Shown: positions 25,476 through 34,330, counted from the stretch's first letter. The stretch: 64,000 nt of DNA from Microbacterium helvum (GCF_014779795.1 NZ_JACXZS010000003.1:186001-250000), one strand, 5' to 3'. Notes: generated by a model from the sequence alone, not told the origin. Numbers and translations: made by a program.

Positions 25476-27581
25476 ATGGCTGACGCCGCCGTCCGCTCCA
25501 AGAAGCCCGCCGTCCACAAGCACACGCCCGCCGGCGGAGCACCGACCGCCCCGCACAGCGCGGCCGAGGCATCCGAACCGCGCATCGACGTGGACGCGGT
25601 CACCGACCTGCTGCTCGGCACGTGGGCGCACACGCGCCGCGAGGCGCGCGAGATGATCAAGGACCCGGCGTTCTGGCGCATCGACGGGCAGCCGATGCCC
25701 GAGCATCGCGAGCGCGTGCTCAGCCAGCTGCACCTGCTCGTCGAGCACGGCGGCTCGCGCCGCGCGTTCCCGAAGGAGTACGGCGGCCTCGAAGACAACG
25801 GCGCCAACCTCGCCGGGTTCATGGAGCTCGTGCTCGCCGACCCCAGCCTGCAGATCAAGTCCGGTGTGCAGTGGGGCCTGTTCGGCTCGGCGATCTACCA
25901 GCTCGGCACCAAGAAGCACCACGACCAGTGGCTGCCCGGCGTGATCGACCTGTCGATCCCCGGCGCGTTCGCGATGACCGAGATCGGCCACGGCTCGGAT
26001 GTCGCCGCCATCGGTACGACCGCGACGTACGACCCCGACACCGAGGAGTTCGTCATCCACACGCCGTTCCGCGCGGCGACGAAGGACTACCTCGGCAACG
26101 CGGCGCTGCACGGCAGGGCGGCGACCGTGTTCGCGCAGCTCATCACGGGCGGCGTCAACTACGGCGTGCACTGCTTCTATGTGCCGATCCGCGACGACGA
26201 GGGCGGCATGCTGCCGGGCGTCACCAGCGAGGACGACGGCGTCAAGGGCGGACTCAACGGCATCGACAACGGCCGTCTCGCGTTCGACCACGTGCGCGTG
26301 CCGCGCTTCAACCTGCTCGACCGCTACGGCCAGGTCGCCCCCGACGGGTCGTACACGTCCGACATCCCGAGCCCCGGACGACGCTTCTTCACGATGCTCG
26401 GCGCGCTCGTGCAGGGCCGTGTGTCGCTCGACGGCGCCGCCACCACGGGCACCGCGCTCGCCCTCTACATCGCGCTGACGTACGCGAACCAGCGTCGCCA
26501 GTTCGACTCGGGCGCCGGCACCGAAGAGGTCGTGCTGCTGGATTACGGCAAGCACCAGCGCCGGCTGCTGCCGCTCCTCGCGCAGAACTACGCGCAGTTC
26601 TTCGCGAACGACGAGCTGCTGAAGAAGTTCGACGGCGTGTTCTCGGGCCGCACCGACACCCCCGAGGAGCGTGAGGACCTCGAGACGCTCGCGGCCTCGC
26701 TCAAGCCGCTGAGCACCTGGAACGCCCTGTCGACGATCCAGGAGGCGCGCGAGGCGTGCGGCGGCTCGGGCTTCATCGCCGAGAACCGCTTCGTCGGCCT
26801 GCACCAGGACCTCGACGTCTACGTCACCTTCGAGGGCGACAACAACATCCTGCTGCAGCTGGTCGGAAAGCGACTCCTGTCGGACTACGCCAAGCAGTTC
26901 AAGGGGAAGGATGCCGCCGCCCTCGCCCGATTCGCGGTCGGGCAGACGGCGGGCAAGCTGTTCCACGGTGCGGGGCTCCGCCAGCTCGGCCAGGCGGTCG
27001 CCGATTTCGGCTCGACGGCGCGCTCGGTGGAGTTCGGCCTTCGGGAGGACCAGCAGCACGAGCTGCTCGCGGGGCGCGTGCAGCAGATGGTGGCCGATGT
27101 CGCCGCCGCGCTGCGCCCGGCCTCGAAGCTCTCTCCGGCGGAGGCCGCGGCGCTGTTCAACAGCCACCAGGCGGAGTTGATCGAGGCCGCGCGCGCCCAC
27201 GGCGAGCTGCTGCAGTGGGAGGCGTTCACCGACGGCATCCACAGGATCTCGGATGAGGGCACCGTCCAGGTGCTGACGTGGCTGCGCGACCTGTTCGGAC
27301 TGCACCTCATCGAGAAGCACCTCGCCTGGTACCTCATCAACGGGCGCCTGTCGACGCAGCGCGCGGCCTCGGTGTCGCGGTACATCGACCGCCTCGCCGC
27401 GCGGCTGCGTCCGCACGCGCAAGACCTCGTCGACGCGTACGGCTTCGAGCCCGAGCACGTGCGCGCGCCCATCGCGTCGGGCGCAGAGCGCGAGCGCCAG
27501 GACGAGGCCCGCGAGTACTACCGCGCGCTCGCCGCGTCGGGCGAGGCGCCGGTGTCGGAGAAGTCGCTCAAGAAGAAGTGA
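25476..27581 (+). CDS. acyl-CoA dehydrogenase/oxidase family protein
   Basis: A 701-residue enzyme, longer than the usual 380-residue dehydrogenases and the size of acyl-CoA oxidases. The middle domain has FAMTEIGHGSDVAAIGTTATYD, the FAD-binding motif. The C-terminal helical domain includes ANQRRQF and EACGGSGFIAENR, the oxidase-type signature, with further helices to residue 701. It would carry out the first step of fatty acid beta-oxidation in the cytoplasm, with electrons passed to ETF or oxygen. The ATG at 25476 follows GAGAGGTG. The 224-nt upstream gap holds only the promoter candidate. Confidence 0.87.
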   Translation: MADAAVRSKKPAVHKHTPAGGAPTAPHSAAEASEPRIDVDAVTDLLLGTWAHTRREAREMIKDPAFWRIDGQPMPEHRERVLSQLHLLVEHGGSRRAFPKEYGGLEDNGANLAGFMELVLADPSLQIKSGVQWGLFGSAIYQLGTKKHHDQWLPGVIDLSIPGAFAMTEIGHGSDVAAIGTTATYDPDTEEFVIHTPFRAATKDYLGNAALHGRAATVFAQLITGGVNYGVHCFYVPIRDDEGGMLPGVTSEDDGVKGGLNGIDNGRLAFDHVRVPRFNLLDRYGQVAPDGSYTSDIPSPGRRFFTMLGALVQGRVSLDGAATTGTALALYIALTYANQRRQFDSGAGTEEVVLLDYGKHQRRLLPLLAQNYAQFFANDELLKKFDGVFSGRTDTPEEREDLETLAASLKPLSTWNALSTIQEAREACGGSGFIAENRFVGLHQDLDVYVTFEGDNNILLQLVGKRLLSDYAKQFKGKDAAALARFAVGQTAGKLFHGAGLRQLGQAVADFGSTARSVEFGLREDQQHELLAGRVQQMVADVAAALRPASKLSPAEAAALFNSHQAELIEAARAHGELLQWEAFTDGIHRISDEGTVQVLTWLRDLFGLHLIEKHLAWYLINGRLSTQRAASVSRYIDRLAARLRPHAQDLVDAYGFEPEHVRAPIASGAERERQDEAREYYRALAASGEAPVSEKSLKKK

Positions 27582-27585
27582 GCCC

Positions 27586-27787
27586 GCCCGTTCGGCGCCC
27601 ACCATGCCCGAACGGCGCCGAGCGTGCCCGTCCGGCGCCGAGCGTGCCCGAACGGCGCCGAGCGTGCCCGAATGGCGCCGAGTATGCCGGGCATGGTTGC
27701 CGAGAATCGGGCATGGTCGCTGAGAATCGGGCATGGTCGCCGCGAATCGGGCAGGGCCGGCGAGAAGCGGGCATGGTCGGCGATGAG
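27586..27787. repeat. array of ten 20-bp units, five in each orientation
   Basis: Five units begin GCCCG (27586, 27606, 27626, 27646, 27666; typical GCCCGAACGGCGCCGAGCGT). After ATGCCGGGCAT come five that begin CGGGC (27688, 27708, 27728, 27748, 27768; typical CGGGCATGGTCGCCGAGAAT). All are exactly 20 bp, about two helical turns. The second set read on the other strand shares the TGCCCGA core with the first, so the array is inverted about 27687. No ORF in it looks real. Confidence 0.85.
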
Positions 27788-27788
27788 G

Positions 27789-27842
27789 CTGGGACACCTC
27801 GAATGTCACGAAAAGGTAACGATGACTTCGGAGGTGTCCCAG
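27789..27842. repeat. inverted repeat with 20-nt arms after the 20-bp array
   Basis: CTGGGACACCTC (from 27789) pairs with GAGGTGTCCCAG (to 27842), and the match extends inward imperfectly to about 20 nt. The loop is about 14 nt and reads CGAAAAGGTAACGA. It could be the end of a lost element or a structured RNA. The remainder of 27843-28080 shows only the hairpin at 27927. Confidence 0.55.
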
Positions 27843-27926
27843 ATCGTCTCGCGCCGGACATATCCCTTATGAAGGCAGCCTTCACCCGACTGCGCATTCG
27901 GGCTTCGTGCATCGGGAGTGTCTTCC

Positions 27927-27957
27927 AGGGGACCGCGAATCGGGAACGCGGTCCCCT
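27927..27957. terminator. 11-bp hairpin with T-rich tail
   Basis: AGGGGACCGCG (27927-27937) pairs perfectly with 27947-27957 around a 9-nt loop, followed by TCTCATT. It lies between the acyl-CoA oxidase-like gene and the convergent zinc-ribbon gene. Confidence 0.6.
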
Positions 27958-28080
27958 TCTCATTGCCCGGGCACAGCGAAGCGCGTTGTCCCCGCGCATC
28001 CTCCACGCGCCGCCGGCGCATGGCGCGGAGCCGCTGGTGCGTGGATCCGGCCGCGATCGGCGGCATCCACCGTCCTCAGC

Positions 28081-28482
28081 TCAGCTCGCGGTCCAGCCGC
28101 ACATGCCGCACTCGCCGGTCGCCGAGACCTCGACGAAGCAGTTGGGGCACATCGCCCGCACGCGCTCGGGGACGACGGGCTTGGGGACGCGACGTTCGGC
28201 GGCGGGGCGCGGTGACTTCGCGCGCGACGTCGGCGCGGGCGCCGCGACCTGGGGCTTCGGCGCGGCCTGCGGCACGTGGAACGCGCAGTAGAAGCGCACA
28301 TACCCGTCGTGGTTCTTGGGGTGGCGATGCTTGTACGCCCACAGCTCGGTGCGGGGGAGCAGCTCCGAGTCGGGGCCGCATGAGAAGCAGCGCGTCGGTT
28401 CGCCGGGGACCACATCGGCCACCAGTACGGGGTTCTCGAACGGGACCGCATCCCGCCAATCTGCCGACGCGACGATCTTCAT
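28081..28482 (-). CDS. small double zinc-ribbon protein, function unknown
   Basis: A 133-residue protein starting MKIVASADWRDAVPFENP. Two zinc-binding pairs are visible: CFSC with a later YCAFH in the N-terminal half, and CPNC with CGMC at the C-terminus. They are joined by a Pro/Ala/Lys-rich linker. The C-terminal part looks like a classical zinc ribbon. I do not recognise a characterised family. It is divergent from the tag gene and probably a nucleic-acid- or protein-binding accessory protein. Confidence 0.75.
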   Translation of the reverse strand: MKIVASADWRDAVPFENPVLVADVVPGEPTRCFSCGPDSELLPRTELWAYKHRHPKNHDGYVRFYCAFHVPQAAPKPQVAAPAPTSRAKSPRPAAERRVPKPVVPERVRAMCPNCFVEVSATGECGMCGWTAS

Positions 28483-28615
28483 GGTCCTGCCTCCCAGCCC
28501 CGCGGGCGCGAACAGCCCGACATTCCACGGTAAGCGACGCGCGCGGCATCCGGGAATCGGGCCGGTGAACGACGCTTGACGCCCGCGCGTCGGAGGCCGA
28601 CCCTAGGCTGGCGCG

Positions 28616-29197
28616 GTGAGCATGGATGTCCGCACCGGAGCCGATGGCCGCGCGCGCTGCGCGTGGGTCGGCGAAGACCTCGAGTACGCGCGCTACCACG
28701 ATGAGGAGTGGGGCGTGGCGCTGCACGGCGACCGCGCGCTGTTCGAGAAGCTGAGCCTCGAGGGGTTCCAGGCCGGGCTGTCGTGGATCACGATCCTGCG
28801 CAAGCGGCCGCGGTTCCGCGAGGTGTTCGCGGGCTTCGAGCCCGACGCGGTGGCGGCGTTCGGTCCCGACGACGTCGAGCGGCTGATGGGCGATCCGGGC
28901 ATCATCCGCAACCGAGCCAAGATCGAGGCGACGATCTCGAACGCGCGCCTCGTGCTCGAGCTCGAGCCGGGGGAGCTCGATGCGCTGATGTGGTCTTTCG
29001 CCCCGGCATCCCACCGCCGTCCGTCGACGTTCGCCGAGGTGCCCGCGACGACCCCCGCGTCGGACGCGATGAGCAGAGCGCTGCGAAAGCGCGGGTTCCG
29101 CTTCGTGGGTCCGACGACGATGTACGCGCTGATGCAGTCGGCAGGGATGGTCGATGACCATGTGGATGGATGCTGGCGCACCGAAGTCTCCGGCTGA
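28616..29197 (+). CDS. tag: DNA-3-methyladenine glycosylase I
   Basis: A 193-residue Tag family enzyme that excises 3-methyladenine in base-excision repair. The start of the fold is RCAWVGEDLEYARYHDEEWG. The zinc ligands are all present: Cys15, His28, His182 and Cys186 (HVDGCW). The catalytic-pocket segment FQAGLSWITILRKRPRFREVF is intact. The start may be GTG 28616 or ATG 28622. The stop codon lies inside a 16-bp tandem repeat (29186-29244). Confidence 0.92.
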   Translation: MSMDVRTGADGRARCAWVGEDLEYARYHDEEWGVALHGDRALFEKLSLEGFQAGLSWITILRKRPRFREVFAGFEPDAVAAFGPDDVERLMGDPGIIRNRAKIEATISNARLVLELEPGELDALMWSFAPASHRRPSTFAEVPATTPASDAMSRALRKRGFRFVGPTTMYALMQSAGMVDDHVDGCWRTEVSG

Positions 29198-29244
29198 TGG
29201 GGTCTCCGGCTGATGGGGTCTCCGGCTGATGGGGTCTCCGGCTG
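29186..29244. repeat. 16-bp tandem repeat spanning the tag stop codon
   Basis: GTCTCCGGCTGATGGG is repeated three times (29186, 29202, 29218) with a fourth partial unit to 29244. The TGA stop of tag is in the first unit. The period of 16 would shift frame on each expansion, but the first in-frame TGA is kept. Confidence 0.85.
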
Positions 29245-29287
29245 TTCCGCCGTTGACCGCTGATGCGTGATGCGTGATGATCGATGC

Positions 29288-29518
29288 ATGCGCACCACGC
29301 TCACGATCGACGACGACGTGCTCGCAGCGGCCAAGCAGTTCGCCGACGCACGAGGGCTGACCCTCGGCGAGGCGATCTCGCAGCTCGCCCGCGCGACCCT
29401 GACCGAGCGTCGCCGCCACGGCGGAACCCGCAACGGCATCGTGCTGCTGCCCGCACAGCCCGAGGCCGGACGCGCCACGCTCGATGACGTGACGGCACTG
29501 CAGGACGACGCACCGTGA
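29288..29518 (+). CDS. VapB-type antitoxin (ribbon-helix-helix)
   Basis: A 76-residue protein beginning MRTTLTIDDDVLAAAKQFAD. This is the beta-strand plus helix pattern of a VapB/CopG ribbon-helix-helix DNA-binding domain with its LTIDDDVL strand. The C-terminus should wrap the toxin. The stop overlaps the GTG start of the PIN toxin gene (GTGA), as is standard for type II toxin-antitoxin pairs. It likely autorepresses the pair. Confidence 0.85.
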   Translation: MRTTLTIDDDVLAAAKQFADARGLTLGEAISQLARATLTERRRHGGTRNGIVLLPAQPEAGRATLDDVTALQDDAP

Positions 29519-29943
29519 CCAGGTACCTGCTCGACGTCAACGCGGTCATCGCCCTGATCGACCCGCTGCACGTGCACCACGACCGCGCGCATCGGTGGTT
29601 CGCCTCGCGGGGCGGCGCGCAGTGGCACACGTGCCCGCTCGTGCAGAACGGCGTGGTGCGGGTCGTGAGCCACCCGTCCTACCCCAACAGCCAGCCGGCG
29701 CCCGTGGTGCTGGCGAGCCTGGCGAGCCTCGCCGCGCGCGACGACCATGTGTTCCTGCCCGACACGGTCAGCCTGCTCGACAGCTCGGTGCACACGGAGC
29801 GGCTGCTCGCGAGCTCGCAGGTGACCGACACGTACCTGCTGCACCTCGCCGCGTCGAACGACGCGCTGCTGGCGACCTTCGACACCCGCATCGTGACGTC
29901 GGCGGTGCCGTCGGGAGCGACCGTCGTGTTCGCGATCCCGTAG
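29515..29943 (+). CDS. VapC-type PIN domain toxin
   Basis: A 142-residue PIN ribonuclease. The first acidic residue is Asp7 in YLLDVNAVIALID, and the late acidic pair lies in TDTYLLHLAASNDALLATFDTRI. The position after CPLV is Q-N-G, where many relatives have E-N-G, so the acidic cluster may be one residue weaker. It would cleave RNA when freed from the upstream antitoxin. A palindromic repeat follows. Confidence 0.87.
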   Translation: MTRYLLDVNAVIALIDPLHVHHDRAHRWFASRGGAQWHTCPLVQNGVVRVVSHPSYPNSQPAPVVLASLASLAARDDHVFLPDTVSLLDSSVHTERLLASSQVTDTYLLHLAASNDALLATFDTRIVTSAVPSGATVVFAIP

Positions 29944-30011
29944 CCGCAACATCCACGCCGTCCCCTTCCACGCCCCCTTCCACGCCCTCCGTCTCGCCAC
30001 GTCTGAACAAG

Positions 30012-30070
30012 TTCACTTGCGCTGTTCGTACGCCGATCCAGGGATCATGCGTACATTCAGCGCAAGTGAA
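30012..30070. repeat. palindromic repeat family A, copy 3
   Basis: Left arm 30012-30032 (TTCACTTGCGCTGTTCGTACG) pairs with right arm 30050-30070 at all but two or three positions around a 17-nt loop. CCGATTCAG follows, as at copy 1. It lies between vapC and the hydrolase gene. Confidence 0.8.
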
Positions 30071-30152
30071 CCGATTCAGTCGATGCGGCCGGCGGTACGG
30101 GGCGGCGGGCGCGCCGCCCGGCACGATCCGGGGGCGACCCTAGGATGCCGTC

Positions 30153-31097
30153 GTGAGCGTGCCCGCCGACGACGCAGGAACCCCGGCGCCAGTGCCGGAC
30201 GGGCCGAGGCACGGCGCCGAGCGCATGGCGCGTGCGGCCGCCCTCGATGCCGCACTGGACCCGATCGACTGGAGCGTGCTGCCCGTCGGCGCGGTCCGCG
30301 ACGCCTTCGACGCGCCGAGCGGAACGCTCGCGCGCGTCACGCTGGGGCCGGCGGCGGGCACTCGGGTCGTGCTGGTACCGGGCATGACGGGCTCGAAAGA
30401 GGACTTCACCCTCATGATGCCGCTGTTCGCCGAGGCGGGGTTCCGTGTCGAGTCGTTCGACCTGGCGGGTCAGTACGAGTCCTCTGCGGCCGGCCCCGAG
30501 AATGCCGATCCGCCTCGGCGGCGGTATACGCAGGAGCTGTTCGTGGACGACCTGCTCGCGGTGCTCGGCAGCGGCGCCCGGCCGTCGCACGTGCTCGGCT
30601 ACTCGTTCGCGGGCACGGTCGCCGAGGTGGCGGCATCCCGACGTCCCGACCTCTTCGCGAGTCTGACCCTGCTGTCGGCGCCGCCGCTCACGGGCCGGGC
30701 GCTGCGCGGCTTCAAGGTGATGGGCCCGTTCAGCTACCTGGTGCCGGCGCGCTGGATCGGTCCGCTGTTCATCGCGGCGCTCCGGCACAACGTGCACCGG
30801 GCGCCGGGCGAGCGTGCCGCGTTCGTCACGGCGCGCTTCGAGCTCACCCGCGCCTCGAGCGTCGGCGACATCATGGCGCTCATGCAGCGCACTCCGGATC
30901 TGTCGCGCGAGCTCCGGGCCGCCGGCATCCCGATGCTCGTCGCCACCGGCACGGGCGACGTGTGGCGCACGTCGGCGCACCGGGCGTTCGCCGAGCGCCT
31001 GGGGGCGCGGCTGCTGGTGCTGCCGACCGGGCACAGCCCGTGCGAGACCGCACCGCACCAGCTCACCGAAGCGATGCTCGAGCTCATGCGGGGTTGA
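30153..31097 (+). CDS. alpha/beta hydrolase
   Basis: A 314-residue protein of the alpha/beta hydrolase fold. The oxyanion loop is VLVPGMTGSKEDF, the nucleophile elbow GYSFAG carries Ser151, and the C-terminal catalytic His is in PTGHSPCETAP. The N-terminal 50 residues are variable and Pro/Ala-rich. The start is GTG at 30153. The substrate is not evident. Its 3' end overlaps the convergent glycosyltransferase gene by 14 nt. Confidence 0.85.
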   Translation: MSVPADDAGTPAPVPDGPRHGAERMARAAALDAALDPIDWSVLPVGAVRDAFDAPSGTLARVTLGPAAGTRVVLVPGMTGSKEDFTLMMPLFAEAGFRVESFDLAGQYESSAAGPENADPPRRRYTQELFVDDLLAVLGSGARPSHVLGYSFAGTVAEVAASRRPDLFASLTLLSAPPLTGRALRGFKVMGPFSYLVPARWIGPLFIAALRHNVHRAPGERAAFVTARFELTRASSVGDIMALMQRTPDLSRELRAAGIPMLVATGTGDVWRTSAHRAFAERLGARLLVLPTGHSPCETAPHQLTEAMLELMRG

Positions 31098-31938
31098 CGG
31101 GCCGCGAACGCTCTTCGGTCGCCTCGCTCGCGTGCCGCGCGCGCCTGTGCAGCGGACCGGGACGATGCGGATGCCGCAGCCCCAGCTCGCGCTGCCGCCG
31201 ACGCCGGTCGCGCCGGCCCGCCGCGCAGCGCCACACCCGCCGCAGCCACGGCACCTCGCGCAGATTGACGCCGACGATGTGGAACGCCCACGACGCGCGC
31301 CGCGCGAAGCCCGACCAGCTCTCGAACGGCCGTGCCGACACCTGGACGTGCAGCCGCGGGTCGAACTCGATGCCGGCGTCGGGCGGCAGCACGAGGCTGA
31401 TGTCGAGGTCGTCGTGCGCGTGCGGGTCGTCGAGGTGCACGCGGGGACGGATGCCGCGCCACGCGTCGTGCCGCATCGCGAGGTTCGAGCCGAACAACGG
31501 GATGTGCCCGATGACCGCGCGGAACACGAACAGGTAGCCGCCCAGGTACACGTGGTGCCCGACGAAGTGCCAGAACCGGCTGCCGCCGTAGAACGTTCCG
31601 GTGCCGGTCAGGGCGGTGAGGGTCGGGTCCGCGCTGAACCGCCGGTCGATGCGTGCGGCCCAGTCCGGCGCGGGCCGCGAGTCGGCGTCGAGGCGGCCGA
31701 CGACCTCGCCCGTCGCGGCGTCGAAGCCGGCGGCGGTGGCGCGCAGCACGCCCCGCACGGGCTCCGCGACGACCCTGGCCCCTGCGGCGCGTGCGACCTC
31801 GGAGGTGTCGTCGTCCGAGCCGTTGTCGACGACGATGATCTCGTCGGGCGCACGGGTCTGCGCAGCCAGTGCGGCGAGGCAGTGGCGCAGCATCTCGGCG
31901 TCGTTCAGCGACGGGATCACGACGCTGAGGGTGGTCAT
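31084..31938 (-). CDS. family 2 glycosyltransferase
   Basis: A 284-residue GT-A fold enzyme. It opens with LSVVIPSLNDAEMLRHCLAA, has the nucleotide-binding IVVDNGSDDDT and the metal-binding DADS motif (D-x-D type) near residue 84. HDDLDISL provides the ED-like acceptor site. One membrane-associated stretch near FWHFVGHHVYLGGYLFVF is hydrophobic. The basic C-terminal tail is Arg-rich. It probably adds a sugar to a lipid or polysaccharide at the membrane; donor and acceptor are unknown. Confidence 0.87.
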   Translation of the reverse strand: MTTLSVVIPSLNDAEMLRHCLAALAAQTRAPDEIIVVDNGSDDDTSEVARAAGARVVAEPVRGVLRATAAGFDAATGEVVGRLDADSRPAPDWAARIDRRFSADPTLTALTGTGTFYGGSRFWHFVGHHVYLGGYLFVFRAVIGHIPLFGSNLAMRHDAWRGIRPRVHLDDPHAHDDLDISLVLPPDAGIEFDPRLHVQVSARPFESWSGFARRASWAFHIVGVNLREVPWLRRVWRCAAGRRDRRRRQRELGLRHPHRPGPLHRRARHASEATEERSRPVNPA

Positions 31939-32035
31939 CGGTCGTCAGCCTACGCATCCGGGGCGCGGGTGCGACCGGAAGCATGCGACGGAATGAATAA
32001 TGGATGCCGGCGGTTGGCGTCCGCGGAGGCTCTAC

Positions 32036-34264
32036 ATGGACTACGGACACGCGCTCGACTTCGGCGCGTTCATCACCCCCTCGGCGGCGGCCCCCGACGC
32101 GCCGGTCCTGCTGTCGCAGGTGGCCGAGGCATCCGGCCTCGATCTCGTCACCTTCCAGGACCACCCGTACCAGCCGTCGTTCCTCGACACGTGGACCCTC
32201 ATGTCGTTCGTCGCCGCGCGCACCGACACGATCCGCATCTCGCCGAACGTGCTGAACGTGCCGCTGCGACCGCCCGCGGTCGTCGCGCGCGCGGCCGCGA
32301 GCCTCGACCTGCTGTCGGGCGGGCGCTTCGAACTCGGCCTCGGCGCCGGCGGATTCTGGGACGCCATCGAAGCCATGGGCGGCGGGCGCCTCACCGCGGG
32401 GGAGTCGGTCACCGCCCTCGGCGAGGCCATCGACGTGATCCGGGAGCTGTGGCGCACCGACCAGCGCGGCGGCGTCTTCACCGATGGCCGCTTCCACCGT
32501 GTGCACGGCGCCAAGCGCGGCCCGCGTCCCGCGCACGAGGTGCCGATCCACATCGGCGCGTACAAGCCGCGCATGCTGGCGCTCACCGGCCGCAAGGGCG
32601 ACGGCTGGCTGCCCTCGCTCGGCTACCTGAAGCCGGGCGATCTCGCCCGCGGCAACGCCGCGATCGACGAGGCCGCCGTCGGCGCCGGCCGCGACCCGCG
32701 CGAGATCCGCCGCCTGCTCAACATCGGGCAGCTCGCCGCCGACCCGCACGAGTTCGCCGAGCGCCTGGCGCAGCTTGCGCTCGAAGACGGCATCGGCACC
32801 TTCATCCTCGCCGCCGACGACCCGAACCTGCTGCAGTTCTACGGCGAAGAGGTGGCGCCCGAGGTGCGCGCGCTGGTCGCCGAAGCACGCGGCCGCACCG
32901 GTGTGGCCGCCGCCCCCGCGCGGTCGTCGGCCGCGCTCGCCGCCCGCCGCGACGGCATCGCCTACGACGAGGTGCCCGAGGGGCTCCGTGCCATCGAGCC
33001 CGGCGACTTCGACTACGGTGATGTGCGCTCCACCTATATGCGCGGCGGCGCGCCCGGCATCGTGCTGCAGCCGTCGACCGCCGCAGAGGTGAGTGCGGCG
33101 GTCGGGTTTGCCCGCCGGCATCCCTCCATCCCGCTCTCGGTGCGCAGCGGCGGACACGGCATCAGCGGCCGCAGCACCAACGACGGCGGCATCGTCATCG
33201 ACCTGCGGCAGCTCAACGGGATCGAGGTGCTCGACGCCGAGCGGCGGCTCGTGCGCATCGGACCGGGTGCGCGGTGGGCGCAGGTCGCCGCCGCGCTCGG
33301 CGAGCACGGCTGGGCGCTGTCGTCCGGCGACTACGGCGGCGTCGGCGTCGGGGGACTGGCGACTGCGGGCGGCATCGGCCTGCTCTCGCGCGAGCATGGG
33401 CTGACGATCGATCACCTGCGCGCCGCCGAAGTGGTGCTCGCAGACGGCTCGATCGTGCGGGCCGACGCGACCTCTCACGCCGAGCTGTTCTGGGCGATCC
33501 GCGGTGCCGGCGCCAACATGGGCATCGTCACGGCGTTCGAGTTCGAGGTCGACGAGGTGGGGCAGCTCGGCCACGCGCAGCTCGCGTTCCAAGTCGAGGA
33601 CGTTCCGGCGTTCCTCGAGGGCTACGGGCGCATCGTCGAGGCGGCGCCGCGCGACCTGACGATGTTCCTGCTCACCGGTGGACCGCGGCCCGGTCAGCCG
33701 CAGGTCGTCCAGCTCTACGGGATCGTCGACTCCGACGACCCCGACACGATCATCGCGCGCCTGCAGCCGTTCGCCGAGCTCGCGCCGCTCGTGCAGCAGC
33801 AGGTGCAGCTCACGACGTACGCGCAGGTCATGGCGAACGCCGACCTCGGACCGCAGCACGGCGCCGGCGAACCGCATTCGCGCTCGGCGCTCGTCGAGCA
33901 CGTGACACCCGCGTTCGCCGAGGCGGTGGACGGGATGCTGCGCACCGGCGCCGTCCCGTTCTTCCAGCTGCGGGCGGTCGGCGGGGCTGTCGCCGACGTG
34001 CCGGAGGACGCCACCGCGTACGCGCACCGGTCTGCGAACTTCTCGGTCGCGGCGCTCGGCGGCAACCCCGACCGTCTGGACGCGGCGTGGCGGTCGCTGG
34101 CCGCGCACACCCGGGGCATGTACCTGAGCTTCGATTCGTCCGACCGCCCCGAGCGCATCGCCGAGGCGTTCCCGCCCGCGACGCTGGAGCGCCTGCGCGC
34201 GGTGAAGGCGACGTACGACCCCGAGTCGGTGTTCCGCGACAACTTCGCCGTCGACCCGGCCTGA
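32036..34264 (+). CDS. fused LLM flavin-dependent monooxygenase and FAD-linked oxidase
   Basis: A 742-residue fusion. Residues 1-300 form a luciferase-like (LLM, FMN or F420-dependent) TIM barrel, with RISPNVLNVPLRPPAVVARA and the SGGRFELGLGAGGFWDA motif. A linker of about 30 residues follows. Residues 330-742 are a VAO/berberine-bridge oxidase with FAD site SVRSGGHG (His374, the likely 8-alpha-His attachment). The closing YDPESVFRDNF is intact. The Cys of double-linked flavoproteins is replaced by Tyr (SGDYGGVG), so a single covalent bond is expected. The ATG at 32036 has GGAGG upstream. Confidence 0.87.
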   Translation: MDYGHALDFGAFITPSAAAPDAPVLLSQVAEASGLDLVTFQDHPYQPSFLDTWTLMSFVAARTDTIRISPNVLNVPLRPPAVVARAAASLDLLSGGRFELGLGAGGFWDAIEAMGGGRLTAGESVTALGEAIDVIRELWRTDQRGGVFTDGRFHRVHGAKRGPRPAHEVPIHIGAYKPRMLALTGRKGDGWLPSLGYLKPGDLARGNAAIDEAAVGAGRDPREIRRLLNIGQLAADPHEFAERLAQLALEDGIGTFILAADDPNLLQFYGEEVAPEVRALVAEARGRTGVAAAPARSSAALAARRDGIAYDEVPEGLRAIEPGDFDYGDVRSTYMRGGAPGIVLQPSTAAEVSAAVGFARRHPSIPLSVRSGGHGISGRSTNDGGIVIDLRQLNGIEVLDAERRLVRIGPGARWAQVAAALGEHGWALSSGDYGGVGVGGLATAGGIGLLSREHGLTIDHLRAAEVVLADGSIVRADATSHAELFWAIRGAGANMGIVTAFEFEVDEVGQLGHAQLAFQVEDVPAFLEGYGRIVEAAPRDLTMFLLTGGPRPGQPQVVQLYGIVDSDDPDTIIARLQPFAELAPLVQQQVQLTTYAQVMANADLGPQHGAGEPHSRSALVEHVTPAFAEAVDGMLRTGAVPFFQLRAVGGAVADVPEDATAYAHRSANFSVAALGGNPDRLDAAWRSLAAHTRGMYLSFDSSDRPERIAEAFPPATLERLRAVKATYDPESVFRDNFAVDPA

Positions 34265-34330
34265 CGAGCCGGCCCGACCCTCCGGGCCGACCCACGCGCC
34301 AGAGCCCCCGGCATCCACCGTCTGAATCGG

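Noticed and set aside
27586..27787. CRISPR array
   Set aside because: Units are contiguous 20-bp repeats without spacers and no cas gene is nearby.
27568..27999. Minus-strand ORF of 143 codons across the repeat array
   Set aside because: Its translation is only the repeat units in protein form; no start signal or conservation seen.
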